In this document: positions 43,249 to 51,802 of the stretch, piece after piece
Layout: every line of letters begins with the position of its first letter
Position numbering within the stretch: the first letter of the stretch is position 1
DNA from: Hyphomicrobiaceae bacterium
GTDB taxonomy: Bacteria > Pseudomonadota > Alphaproteobacteria > Rhizobiales > Methyloligellaceae
Assembly (NCBI GenBank): GCA_028066055.1
Contig: JALCBY010000001.1
Span: 62,001-126,000, forward strand
Reading direction: 5' to 3'
Length of the DNA: 64,000 nt
Notes under the pieces: generated by a model
The model's database searches: none
Seen by the model: the letters and a program-made list of their open reading frames with translations, nothing else
Told to the model about the DNA's origin: nothing
Program-made: the position numbers and the translations under genes

Positions 43249-45537
43249 GTGGAGGGCAGCAAAGTTCTGCTTGCAGGAAATCTTTCGGACAACATCCCCG
43301 CCAAGTTGGCGGGCCATGCGACCATCGAGCCTTCAGGAGAATTCGAAGCAGGCTCTTATGCCACGATCAAGCTTGTCTATACCGCCGGCTTCTACGGCAT
43401 CGACGACAGCGGCAGCATCAAGATCGTCGGCCGCTTCGCAACGGATCAGACGACGCCGCAGTTCGACGATCCCGCAGCGCCCGGTTACACGACGGTCGTC
43501 GCCAGCAACAACGCCAAACTGGAAGTCCGCTACGACCCGAAAGGGAATGTGCGTCCTTGGGATGCGACGCTCTACATCAAGGTCGTGAACGGCTTCATGA
43601 AGGAAGGCGACACGATCACGATCGTATTCGGAGAGCAGAGCGGCGGGTCGCCCGGCATGCGTCTGCAGACCTTCTGCGAAGACACCTATGAGTTCCGTGT
43701 GCTGGTCGACGCGATCGCCACTTACACCTATGTCCCGATCCCCGAACAGCCGACGATCAATATCGTGCCTGGCCCGCCCGAGACCTGGCGCGCGGTCCTG
43801 CCCACGACCCATCCTGCGGACAAGCCCTTTCGCCTCTCGCTGAAAGGGGAAGATCGGTGGGGAAATCCAAGCAACCAGGTTTCTGCCAACCTGCACCTGA
43901 ACGCCACGCCCGCCATTGCCGGCCTGCCGGAAACGGTCTCATTCGCACCCGGCGCGTTCGCACACATCGTCGACGGGCTGACGGCGACCGAACCCGGCGT
44001 GTACTGGATCGACGTGACCGACGACGCCGGGACACCGCTCTGCAGGTCGAACCCGGTGCGCATCGTTACGCCCCAGGACGGACAGAAGCTGCATTTCTGG
44101 GGCGATGTGCACGGCCAGAGCGAGGAAACCATCGGAACCAACAGCGCGCGCCAATATATGGAGTTCGCCCGCGACAAGGCCTTCATCGATGTCATCGGCC
44201 ATCAGGGAAATGACTTCCAGATCACCAAGGAATTCTGGGCCGATCTGAACACGCTCATGGGCGAGTTCAATGAGCCCGGGCGCTTCGTCACGCTGCCGGG
44301 TTATGAATGGTCCGGGAATACCTTCCTCGGCGGCGACCGCAACGTCTTTTACATGACCGAGGATCGTCCGATCTATCGTTCATCCCACGCGCTTGTCGAC
44401 GATATGAGCGATGTGGACACCGATTGCGGAACGGCCGCCGCGCTTTTTGAAAAGCTGATCGAGAATGACGAGGACGCCGTCTGTCTCGCGCACTGCGGCG
44501 GGCGCTATGCTGACGTCAAAGTGGCCCATGACGGGCGGGTGGAGAAATCCGTCGAGGTCCATTCCTCCTGGGGCACCTTCGAATGGATCCTCCACGATGC
44601 CCTGGAGATGGGCTATCGCGTCGGCACGGTCTGCAACTCCGACGGTCACAAGGGCCGGCCCGGTGCAAGCTATCCGGGCTCCTCGAAGTTCGGCGCCATC
44701 GGCGGACTGACCTGCTTCGTCACGCCGGAACTCACACGTGCGGGCATTTTTGACTGCTTCCGCAAGCGCCACCATTACGGCACGACCGGCAACCGCATGA
44801 TCCTGGATGTGACAGCCGAGTTTGCCGGCGACGGCACACTCTATCATGACGACCCGGCACTTGGTGACGCAGAGGGCATCCCGTCAAGCACCGCAATGAT
44901 GGGCGATATCGTTAAGCTCGCTTCCGGCGACGCGACGCTGAAAATCCATGCCGTCGGTTCAGCACCCATCGAACGCATCGATATCTTCAACGGGCTTGAG
45001 CATGTTTCGACGTACCGCCCTTACGGCGAAAGCGATCTTGGACGACGCATCAGGGTGGTCTGGGAAGGTGCGGAATATCGGGGACGTTTCCGTCAGGTCA
45101 TCTGGGACGGTTCGGCTACATTCGAGAATAACGAGATCGAACGCGTGACCCCGATCAATTTCTTCAACCGCGACAAGACGCTCGATCAGGACGGCCCGGC
45201 CAGGCTCAACTGGAAGGCGCTGACCACCGGGAATTATGGCGGCTTCGATGCCTGGTTGAAGACTGGAACGGACGGAACGATCAGCATCGAAACACCGGTC
45301 GTTTCAGAGCAGATTGCTATCAAGGATATCGGCTTCGAGGACATGGTGTTCGATGCCGGCAAGCTCGAGCGCAAACTGCGTTTGTTCCGGCTTCCCGACG
45401 AAAATCCGCACCTGGAGATGTCTCTGGAGCAGGAGATCGCGTTGCGTGACGACGGGGACAACGCCCTTTATGTGCGGGTGACCCAGGAGGACGGCAATCA
45501 GGCCTGGTCGAGCCCGATCTACATCTTCCGCTCATGA
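43249..45537 (+). CDS. DUF3604-family protein (PHP-like metal-dependent hydrolase fold)
   Basis: This 762-aa protein belongs to DUF3604, a family without an established function that I know of. The N-terminal about 270 residues look like beta-sandwich domains. From about residue 280 a PHP-like region carries probable metal ligands: FWGDVHGQS (about 282), DVIGHQGNDF, LPGYEWSG, LAHCGGRY and VCNSDGHKGRPG (about 462-473). No signal peptide is seen. GTG at 43249 follows AGGGAGAG. It overlaps the sulfatase gene by four bases, so a joint hydrolytic step is likely. The preceding 111-base gap has a weak GGCGTG...CACGCC stem. Confidence 0.85.
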   Translation: MEGSKVLLAGNLSDNIPAKLAGHATIEPSGEFEAGSYATIKLVYTAGFYGIDDSGSIKIVGRFATDQTTPQFDDPAAPGYTTVVASNNAKLEVRYDPKGNVRPWDATLYIKVVNGFMKEGDTITIVFGEQSGGSPGMRLQTFCEDTYEFRVLVDAIATYTYVPIPEQPTINIVPGPPETWRAVLPTTHPADKPFRLSLKGEDRWGNPSNQVSANLHLNATPAIAGLPETVSFAPGAFAHIVDGLTATEPGVYWIDVTDDAGTPLCRSNPVRIVTPQDGQKLHFWGDVHGQSEETIGTNSARQYMEFARDKAFIDVIGHQGNDFQITKEFWADLNTLMGEFNEPGRFVTLPGYEWSGNTFLGGDRNVFYMTEDRPIYRSSHALVDDMSDVDTDCGTAAALFEKLIENDEDAVCLAHCGGRYADVKVAHDGRVEKSVEVHSSWGTFEWILHDALEMGYRVGTVCNSDGHKGRPGASYPGSSKFGAIGGLTCFVTPELTRAGIFDCFRKRHHYGTTGNRMILDVTAEFAGDGTLYHDDPALGDAEGIPSSTAMMGDIVKLASGDATLKIHAVGSAPIERIDIFNGLEHVSTYRPYGESDLGRRIRVVWEGAEYRGRFRQVIWDGSATFENNEIERVTPINFFNRDKTLDQDGPARLNWKALTTGNYGGFDAWLKTGTDGTISIETPVVSEQIAIKDIGFEDMVFDAGKLERKLRLFRLPDENPHLEMSLEQEIALRDDGDNALYVRVTQEDGNQAWSSPIYIFRS

Positions 45538-46994
45538 AGCCCGCCAACCTGCTCATCATCATGTCCGACCAGCATAACCGGCAGCTGGCCGGATGCTACG
45601 GGCATGAGATTGTGGAAACCCCCCATCTCGATGCACTGGCGGCTCAGGGCGCGCGGTTCGACGCGGCATACACGCCCTGCCCGGTCTGCGTTCCGGCACG
45701 CGCCGCCTTCGCTACAGGCAAATACGTCCACCAGATCAGGCACTGGGACAATGCGATGCCATTCGACGGGTCGGAGGCAAGCTGGCACAGCGTTCTGCGC
45801 GACCGTGGGCACCAGGTTGTCTCGATCGGCAAGCTGCATTTCCGGTCTGATGGTGACGATAATGGGTTTTCCGACGAGCAGATCGGCATGCATGTGATCG
45901 AGGGCAAGGGTGACCTGCTCGGCCTTGTGCGCGATGAAGACATGCCGAAGCGCGCAGGCGCTTACAAGATGGCGAAGATGGCGGGTCCGGGCGAGTCCAT
46001 GTACACCACTTACGATCGGGAGATCGCCGCGCGGGCGCAGGTCTGGCTGCGCGAAGAAGCGCAAAAGCATCGGGACACGCCGTGGGTTCTGTTCGTGTCC
46101 TTCGTCTGTCCGCACTTTCCGCTGACCGCGCCGCCCGAACTCTACTACCGCTACTATGATCAGGACTTGCCACCGCCGAAGCTCTACGAACTGCGCGACA
46201 AAGACGTTCATCCCTACCTTGACGACTACCGGCGGTCCTTCGCCTATGACGAATTCTTCGAGACCCCGGAAATGGTGAAGCGGGCGCAGGCCGGTTACAT
46301 GGGTCTTTGCAGTTTTCTCGACGAGAATATCGGGAATGTCCTCGCCGCGCTGGATAAGGCCGGCCTGAGCGACACAACGCGTGTCGTCTATACCAGCGAT
46401 CACGGCGACAATCTGGGGAACCGGGGGCTCTGGGGCAAGTCGACCATGTTCGAGGAGTCGGTTGGCGTCCCCCTCATCCTGAAAGGACCCGATATTCCGG
46501 CTGGCGAAACCGTGGATACACCGACCAACCTGCTGGATCTTTATCCCTTCATTGTCGCGTGTGCGGGTGAGGCCTCACCAGACATCCTGACCGGCGATCT
46601 GCCCGGAACAAACGTCGTCGACCTGATCAACGGTGAAGACAGAGATCGCGCGGTCTTTTCCGAGTATCACGGCATGGGCTCCAAAACCGCCGCCTACATG
46701 GTCCGCAAGGGACCGCATAAACTCGTCGCCTATGCCGACTACCGGCCACAGCTGTTTGATCTCGCCGAGGATCCGGAAGAACTCAACGATCTGGCTCAGG
46801 ACGCAAATGCCAAGCCTATTCTCGATGAGCTGATGGGCGAACTGGAAAAGATCTGCGATCCGACCGCAACCGATGCTGAAGCCAAGGCGGATCAGAGAAA
46901 ACTGATGGAACGACGCGGCGGCCGCGAAGCGGTCATTGAGTGGGGCGATCTGGGATTTAGCGTACCGCCGGGCGTCAAACCCCAGTTCGACTAG
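45534..46994 (+). CDS. Sulfatase (formylglycine-type, alkaline phosphatase superfamily)
   Basis: This 486-aa hydrolase has the modification motif Cys52-Val-Pro-Ala-Arg (PVCVPARAAFATGKY), the N-terminal metal site IIMSDQHN (Asp12), and the distal metal site YTSDHGDNLGNRGLWGK. Cys52 would be oxidised to formylglycine. Overall resemblance is to choline-sulfatase and phosphonate-monoester-hydrolase-like enzymes. No signal peptide is visible, so it is probably cytoplasmic and acts on imported substrate. A formylglycine-generating enzyme is not encoded in this window. Confidence 0.92.
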   Translation: MKPANLLIIMSDQHNRQLAGCYGHEIVETPHLDALAAQGARFDAAYTPCPVCVPARAAFATGKYVHQIRHWDNAMPFDGSEASWHSVLRDRGHQVVSIGKLHFRSDGDDNGFSDEQIGMHVIEGKGDLLGLVRDEDMPKRAGAYKMAKMAGPGESMYTTYDREIAARAQVWLREEAQKHRDTPWVLFVSFVCPHFPLTAPPELYYRYYDQDLPPPKLYELRDKDVHPYLDDYRRSFAYDEFFETPEMVKRAQAGYMGLCSFLDENIGNVLAALDKAGLSDTTRVVYTSDHGDNLGNRGLWGKSTMFEESVGVPLILKGPDIPAGETVDTPTNLLDLYPFIVACAGEASPDILTGDLPGTNVVDLINGEDRDRAVFSEYHGMGSKTAAYMVRKGPHKLVAYADYRPQLFDLAEDPEELNDLAQDANAKPILDELMGELEKICDPTATDAEAKADQRKLMERRGGREAVIEWGDLGFSVPPGVKPQFD

Positions 46995-47020
46995 CCGAAT
47001 CCCGAAGGAACAATCGCGCC

Positions 47021-47707
47021 TCAGGCGCCGTTTACGTGTCTTCTGCCGGGATAATCGAGCCGGATTGCGGACAGTGCAGCCGCAACCGCGGCTTGCGTAG
47101 GATCGATGACGGGAATCTCCAGCTCTTCTTCCATCCGTTGCCGGTAGCGTGCCATGCCCGCACAGCCGAGCACGATCACATTGGCATTGTGCTCATTGCG
47201 GAGCTGCCGCCCGACATCGAGCATCCTGGACGTAACCGATGCCTCATTGGCGAGTTCTGCCACTGTCAGGTTGACCGGCAGATCGCCGACGATGCGGCCT
47301 TCGAGGCCAAGAGCCCGCGCATAGTTCAGGTGCCTGTCAACCGACTTTTCAAGAATGGAAATCACGCCAATCCGGCCACCGAGCATGATCGCCGTCGCGA
47401 GCCCCGTTTCGGCAATTCCGAACACCGGCTTTGGCGTGATCTCGCGCGCGGCACGCAGGCCCGGATCGGAATAGCAGGCGATCACGAGTGCGGAGGCGTT
47501 GTTTGCCTTCTCCTCAACGGCAGCGCCCACGCAAAATGCCGCGACATCCACGTCGCGTTCGCTTTCGATGCCGAACGGTCCGTCCTTCAGCGTAATGCAA
47601 TTGATCGGCGGTGCATCGTTCGAACGCAGCGGATCGAGAGCCCGGTCGATCGCCGCAGTGACCTCTTCATTGCTGTTGGGATTGATGACCAGAATGGGAA
47701 GGGACAT
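47021..47707 (-). CDS. Aspartate/glutamate/hydantoin racemase family protein
   Basis: This 228-aa racemase has the N-terminal LVINPNSN and the two catalytic cysteines Cys78 (VIACYSDPG) and Cys182 (VLGCAGM), as in hydantoin racemase HyuE. ATG at 47707 has AAAGGTG upstream and gives the conserved start; a longer frame to 47746 is less likely. It lies 35 bases downstream of the N-carbamoyl-D-amino-acid hydrolase gene, so it probably interconverts D- and L-5-substituted hydantoins. Confidence 0.9.
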   Translation of the reverse strand: MSLPILVINPNSNEEVTAAIDRALDPLRSNDAPPINCITLKDGPFGIESERDVDVAAFCVGAAVEEKANNASALVIACYSDPGLRAAREITPKPVFGIAETGLATAIMLGGRIGVISILEKSVDRHLNYARALGLEGRIVGDLPVNLTVAELANEASVTSRMLDVGRQLRNEHNANVIVLGCAGMARYRQRMEEELEIPVIDPTQAAVAAALSAIRLDYPGRRHVNGA

Positions 47708-47742
47708 GCGAACACCTTTTGTTACGCCAGCTTGGTTCAGTT

Positions 47743-48681
47743 TCAATCGGGACGCACGACGCCGGTTTGCGATGTGATCAGGCCGTAATGCTCCGGCCGG
47801 CGATGACGGTCGAAGTCAAAAATGGTCTCCTTGAAGAAATTGCATTCGTCGAGGTCGCAATCCGCGACGATCAATTCATCATCGAGTGTCTTCGTCCGTG
47901 CAACGATCTGCCCCGACGGATGGACGATCGTTGATCCGCCAAGCAAACCATGGCCGTCTTCGATGCCCGCCTTGGCGATCGACACCACCCACGTGCCGTT
48001 CTGATATGCGCCCGCCTGCACCGAAATGTCGTTGTGGAACGTGCGGAGGTCTTCCGCTTCGCCGTCGCGCTGCGAATTGGTCGTAGGCGTGTTGAAACCC
48101 AGCAGAACCATCTCGACACCCTGAAGTCCCATCACCCGATAGGTCTCCGGCCAGCGCCGGTCATTGCAGATGCACATGCCGAAAATACCATCCATGAACC
48201 GCCACACCTTGAAACCGGTGTTCCCGACCTCGAAATATTTTTTCTCCAGATGCTGGAAGGCGCGATCGGGATCGAACTCGCCATGCCCTGGCAGGTGGGT
48301 CTTGCGATACTTGCCAACGATGTTTCCGCCGGCGTCTACCAGAATGGACGTATTGTAGTGATGACGCGTTCCGTTCTCCTTCGCGATCTCCGCATAACCG
48401 AAGGTGAACGCGATGCCGTACTCTTTCGCGCGATCGAACAGCGGCTGCGTCGCGGCATTCGGCATTTCCTCTTCGAAATACTGATCGATCTCGGATTGAT
48501 CATCCATGTCCCAGCGCGGGAAGAATGTTGTCAGTGCAAGCTCGGGAAAGGCAACGAGCTGACAGCCCTCCGCCTTCGCCTGATCCAGCAGTTCAATCAT
48601 GCGTGCAACGGCAACCTGCCTGCCTTCGGACTTCTGTATCGGACCCAGCTGGGCTCCGCCCACGCGAATAACTCGGGACAT
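47743..48681 (-). CDS. N-carbamoyl-D-amino-acid hydrolase (nitrilase superfamily)
   Basis: This 312-aa enzyme hydrolyses N-carbamoyl-D-amino acids to D-amino acid, CO2 and ammonia. The catalytic triad falls at Glu47 (FPELALTTFFPRW), Lys127 (GKYRKTHLPG) and Cys172 (MCICNDRRWPE), the same numbering as the Agrobacterium enzyme, whose sequence I recall as closely similar. FQHLEKKYFEVGNTGF and the C-terminal HRRPEHYGLI also match. It precedes the racemase on the minus strand and is divergent from a LysR gene. Confidence 0.94.
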   Translation of the reverse strand: MSRVIRVGGAQLGPIQKSEGRQVAVARMIELLDQAKAEGCQLVAFPELALTTFFPRWDMDDQSEIDQYFEEEMPNAATQPLFDRAKEYGIAFTFGYAEIAKENGTRHHYNTSILVDAGGNIVGKYRKTHLPGHGEFDPDRAFQHLEKKYFEVGNTGFKVWRFMDGIFGMCICNDRRWPETYRVMGLQGVEMVLLGFNTPTTNSQRDGEAEDLRTFHNDISVQAGAYQNGTWVVSIAKAGIEDGHGLLGGSTIVHPSGQIVARTKTLDDELIVADCDLDECNFFKETIFDFDRHRRPEHYGLITSQTGVVRPD

Positions 48682-48819
48682 TCTCTAGCGCCTCCAATCA
48701 CCGGTGAATCGTTCGGTCAACAAACATGCAGATATTCCGGCACTTCTCAATCACAACGAATTCACCCTACAATGTCGAATTACGATTTGTGGCTTCGATA
48801 TTTCTGCAGGTTATAGCCA

Positions 48820-49731
48820 ATGAACCTTCGGCAGCTCGAAATTTTTCGTGCGGTTATGCAGGGTGGCTCGACAAAGAACGCCGCTCATCTGCTGCTGATC
48901 TCGCAGCCTGCCGTAAGCAATATGATCCGCCAGTTCGAAGATCAACTAGGGTTTCCCCTGTTTGAGCGGACCGGCGGACGACTGCGTCCGACACCCGAAG
49001 CCCGGACGCTCTACAATAATTCAGATTCGCTGTTTACCCACTTCGACGCCATCCGGAACCTCGCGGAAGACCTGCGTGACACGCAGGCCGGAACGATGAA
49101 GTTTCTCGCCAGCCCGAGCATCGGCCAGACGATCATTCCCGGTGCCATCGCCACATTCGTGCGGGACCGCCCGGCGGTAAAGGTGGGGTTCGACACACCG
49201 CCCCACGAACACGTCATCGAGCTTCTGACAGGCAACCAGGCCGACTTCGGCCTGACCATTACGCCGATTGACCATCCCGCCGTCGAGTCCAAGGTCATCC
49301 GGAAAGGGAAACTCGTGTGTGTTCTGCCGAAGGGCCACCGGCTGGAGAGAAAAAACCTGATCAAACCGAAGGACTTGCGCGACGAACATCTGATTTCCTA
49401 TCCGCGCGCCTCTCCCATCGGGCTCGTCGTCGACGAAGCCTTCCGCACTTCAGGCGAGTATCAGCAGATCAACATCGATGTCCGGTTCTGCTACACCGCC
49501 TGCACCCTGGTAAACGCCGGCGCGGGAGTGGCCATCGTCGATGAGTTCACGGTCAGTGTTCAGGACTTCACCAACCTGGTGGTGAAACCATTCAAGGCCG
49601 ATCAGGATGTGAAAGTTTCCCTGTCCTATCCAAGACTGCGGCCGCCGTCACGGCTGGCCACGACCTTTCTGGAGGACTATCTGTGGCGGACGGGTGCGTT
49701 TTGGGACAAATCCCGGACGAACGCCGAGTAA
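48820..49731 (+). CDS. LysR-family transcriptional regulator of the hydantoin region
   Basis: This 303-aa regulator has an N-terminal helix-turn-helix (MQGGSTKNAAHLLLISQPAVSN, DNA-contact helix near 20-45) and a LysR effector domain containing PSIGQTIIPGAIATFVRDRP. It is divergent from the hydrolase/racemase pair and upstream of the ABC transporter, so it is the natural candidate to control both arms. Confidence 0.9.
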   Translation: MNLRQLEIFRAVMQGGSTKNAAHLLLISQPAVSNMIRQFEDQLGFPLFERTGGRLRPTPEARTLYNNSDSLFTHFDAIRNLAEDLRDTQAGTMKFLASPSIGQTIIPGAIATFVRDRPAVKVGFDTPPHEHVIELLTGNQADFGLTITPIDHPAVESKVIRKGKLVCVLPKGHRLERKNLIKPKDLRDEHLISYPRASPIGLVVDEAFRTSGEYQQINIDVRFCYTACTLVNAGAGVAIVDEFTVSVQDFTNLVVKPFKADQDVKVSLSYPRLRPPSRLATTFLEDYLWRTGAFWDKSRTNAE

Positions 49732-49949
49732 GCCAGGATTGATGAACGGCCTTCCCAAAATATAACTACTGATTATTTCCCACCCAAGATATTTAATTCG
49801 ACTTTATTCGGCACCGGTTTCATTCTTTTGAATTGGGAGTGAGATCGATCTTTTGGGGGTCAATAAAACATACAGAGCGTCCCTTCCAAATCCTCGTCCT
49901 CCTCCCCTGAACACTGTCGACAGTGCCTTAGTGAATTGGAGGAAACATC
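49732..49949 (+). promoter_or_regulatory. AT-rich leader with palindrome CACTGTCGACAGTG before the hydantoin-type ABC operon
   Basis: The gap is AT-rich in its first half (49740-49870). The perfect 14-base palindrome lies at 49912-49925, 24 bases before the ATG at 49950 and next to the TTGGAGGAAA ribosome site. It could be an operator or, in RNA, a short hairpin limiting translation. A clear -35/-10 pair was not seen. Confidence 0.45.
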
Positions 49950-50963
49950 ATGCGCGTTCGAACCTGGACCCGACGCTTGGGACAACTTGCAGCCGGCGGC
50001 GCCCTCGCCCTCTCAGCTGCTGTGGCATTATCTCAGCCAACCAAAGCCGACGAAGACATCCACTTCCTTCTCGACTGGATCCCGTCTGGCGAAATGGCCG
50101 CTTACTATGCGGGATGGTCGAAAGGGTTCTGGAAAGACCAAGGCCTCAACATCAAGATCAGCCGCGGCTACGGATCGGGCGATACGGCGTCGAAAGTCGC
50201 AAGCAACGCAGCCGACTTTGGCATCGCCGACATTGCCGCCGTGTTTGCCGCGCGCCAAAGAGGCAAAGCACCGATCAAACTGATCAGCTCGCTCTACACG
50301 TTTTCACCGCACTCCCTGTTCGTCCTGAAAAGCTCCGGCATCAAGGATTTCAAGGATCTCGCGGGCAAGAAGATCGGTATCACACCGGGCAACAGTCACA
50401 AGCTGCACTTCCCAGCCGTCGCCAAACGCGTCGGCCTCAACCCCGATGAGGTGAAGTGGATCAATTCCGACGCATCGGCCATGGCCGCGCTGCTGATCGG
50501 CAAGAAGATTGACGCGGCGCCGTTCTATTCGATCCACCACTACTACCAGAACAAGGCGGCGAAAAAGGCCGGAGAGGAAATCCTTGTGCTGCCGTTCGTG
50601 AAAACCGGCTTTGCGATTTACGCGGCCTCGATCATCACGACGGAAAAGACCATCAAGGATCGCCCGGAAACGGTGAAGAAGTTCCTCGCAGGGTTATGGA
50701 CGTCGCTCAAGTGGGCCAAGGACAATCAGCAGGAAGCCTGCAAGCTCCATGTCGCCAAGGTGCCGGAAGTAGCCCTTGACGACTGCATGGGAAGCCTGAA
50801 GGCCATGCTCGGCTTCGTCTTCAACGACAGCTCCGAAAAGACCGGCCTCGGCAAGTTCGATCCGAAACGGTTGATCTTCACCTATCAGGTCGCCGCGAAA
50901 GCGCAGAAGCTCGATCCGGACGCCGACGCGAATCTGGCTGTGAACACGAGCTTCCTGCCGTAG
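49950..50963 (+). CDS. ABC transporter substrate-binding protein, NMT1/THI5-like
   Basis: This 337-aa periplasmic binding protein has a twin-arginine-like but ordinary signal peptide (RVRTWTRRLGQLAAGGALAL, cleaved near TKADE). The mature start FLLDWIPSGEMAAYYAGWSKGF and the DLAGKKIGITPGNSH loop are typical of the pyrimidine/thiazole-precursor branch (THI5/NMT1). Context suggests a hydantoin, dihydropyrimidine or similar cyclic ureide as ligand. ATG at 49950 follows TTGGAGG. Confidence 0.9.
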   Translation: MRVRTWTRRLGQLAAGGALALSAAVALSQPTKADEDIHFLLDWIPSGEMAAYYAGWSKGFWKDQGLNIKISRGYGSGDTASKVASNAADFGIADIAAVFAARQRGKAPIKLISSLYTFSPHSLFVLKSSGIKDFKDLAGKKIGITPGNSHKLHFPAVAKRVGLNPDEVKWINSDASAMAALLIGKKIDAAPFYSIHHYYQNKAAKKAGEEILVLPFVKTGFAIYAASIITTEKTIKDRPETVKKFLAGLWTSLKWAKDNQQEACKLHVAKVPEVALDDCMGSLKAMLGFVFNDSSEKTGLGKFDPKRLIFTYQVAAKAQKLDPDADANLAVNTSFLP

Positions 50964-50968
50964 TATCC

Positions 50969-51802
50969 ATGAGCATGACATTACAGGCCCGGGCATCCGC
51001 GATGCCCGGGCGTGCGACGACCCCTTCCACGGAGGCGCAGCGCGTGACTTCGATCAACATCACCAATGCGTCCAAGGTGTTCGAATCGTGGGATGGCGAA
51101 GAGATCGTCGCGCTTGAAGACATCTCGCTCGACATCAAAGAGAACGAGTTTGTCAGCCTTGTCGGTCCCTCGGGCTGCGGGAAGTCTACTATGCTGCGGC
51201 TTCTTGCAGGACTGATCCTCCCTACCGGTGGAGCCGTGGAAATTGACGGCACACCGGTCAAGGAACCGCGCAAGGATACGGGGATCGTCTTCCAGCAGGC
51301 GACTTTGCTCCCCTGGAAGACGATCCTCGACAATGTCCTGTTCCCGCTCAGTGTCATGAAAGAGATGAAGCCGGATTCCGAGCAGATCGCGCGTGATCTT
51401 CTGATACTCGCCGGACTGGGCGGATTTGAGAAAAAATACCCCGACGAGCTTTCAGGCGGCATGCAGCAGCGCGCCGCGATCTGCCGCGCGCTCGTCCACG
51501 ATCCGGAAATCCTCTTGATGGACGAACCTTTCGGCGCGCTCGATGCGCTGACGCGCGAGGAAATGTCGCTGGAACTTCTGCGCATCTGGACGGAACGGCC
51601 GAAGACGATCGTCTTCGTGACCCATTCCATCACGGAAGCTGTTCTCATGTCCGATCGCGTCGTCGTCATGTCGGCAAGACCGGGCCGGATCATGGAAATC
51701 ATCGACGTCCCGATAGACCGGCCGCGAACGTTTGAAGTGGAGGCAAGCAATGACTTCCAAAAATGCGCCCAGCGCATCCGCTACCTCATCACCGGCAAGT
51801 GA
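50969..51802 (+). CDS. ABC transporter ATP-binding protein (TauB/SsuB-like)
   Basis: This 277-aa ATPase has an N-terminal extension of about 25 residues, Walker A GPSGCGKST (about 66-74), FQQATLLPWKTILDN, signature LSGGMQQRAAICRAL, Walker B LLMDEPFGALDAL and the H-loop in VTHSITEA. A GTG at residue 26 could be the true start. It begins five bases after the binding-protein stop and overlaps the permease gene by 53 bases. Confidence 0.9.
   Translation: MSMTLQARASAMPGRATTPSTEAQRVTSINITNASKVFESWDGEEIVALEDISLDIKENEFVSLVGPSGCGKSTMLRLLAGLILPTGGAVEIDGTPVKEPRKDTGIVFQQATLLPWKTILDNVLFPLSVMKEMKPDSEQIARDLLILAGLGGFEKKYPDELSGGMQQRAAICRALVHDPEILLMDEPFGALDALTREEMSLELLRIWTERPKTIVFVTHSITEAVLMSDRVVVMSARPGRIMEIIDVPIDRPRTFEVEASNDFQKCAQRIRYLITGK

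Noticed and set aside
48760-48785. ATTC...GAAT dyad as LysR operator upstream of the LysR gene at 48820
   Set aside because: The arms are short and spaced 13 bases apart, not the usual T-N11-A arrangement. Too weak to list.
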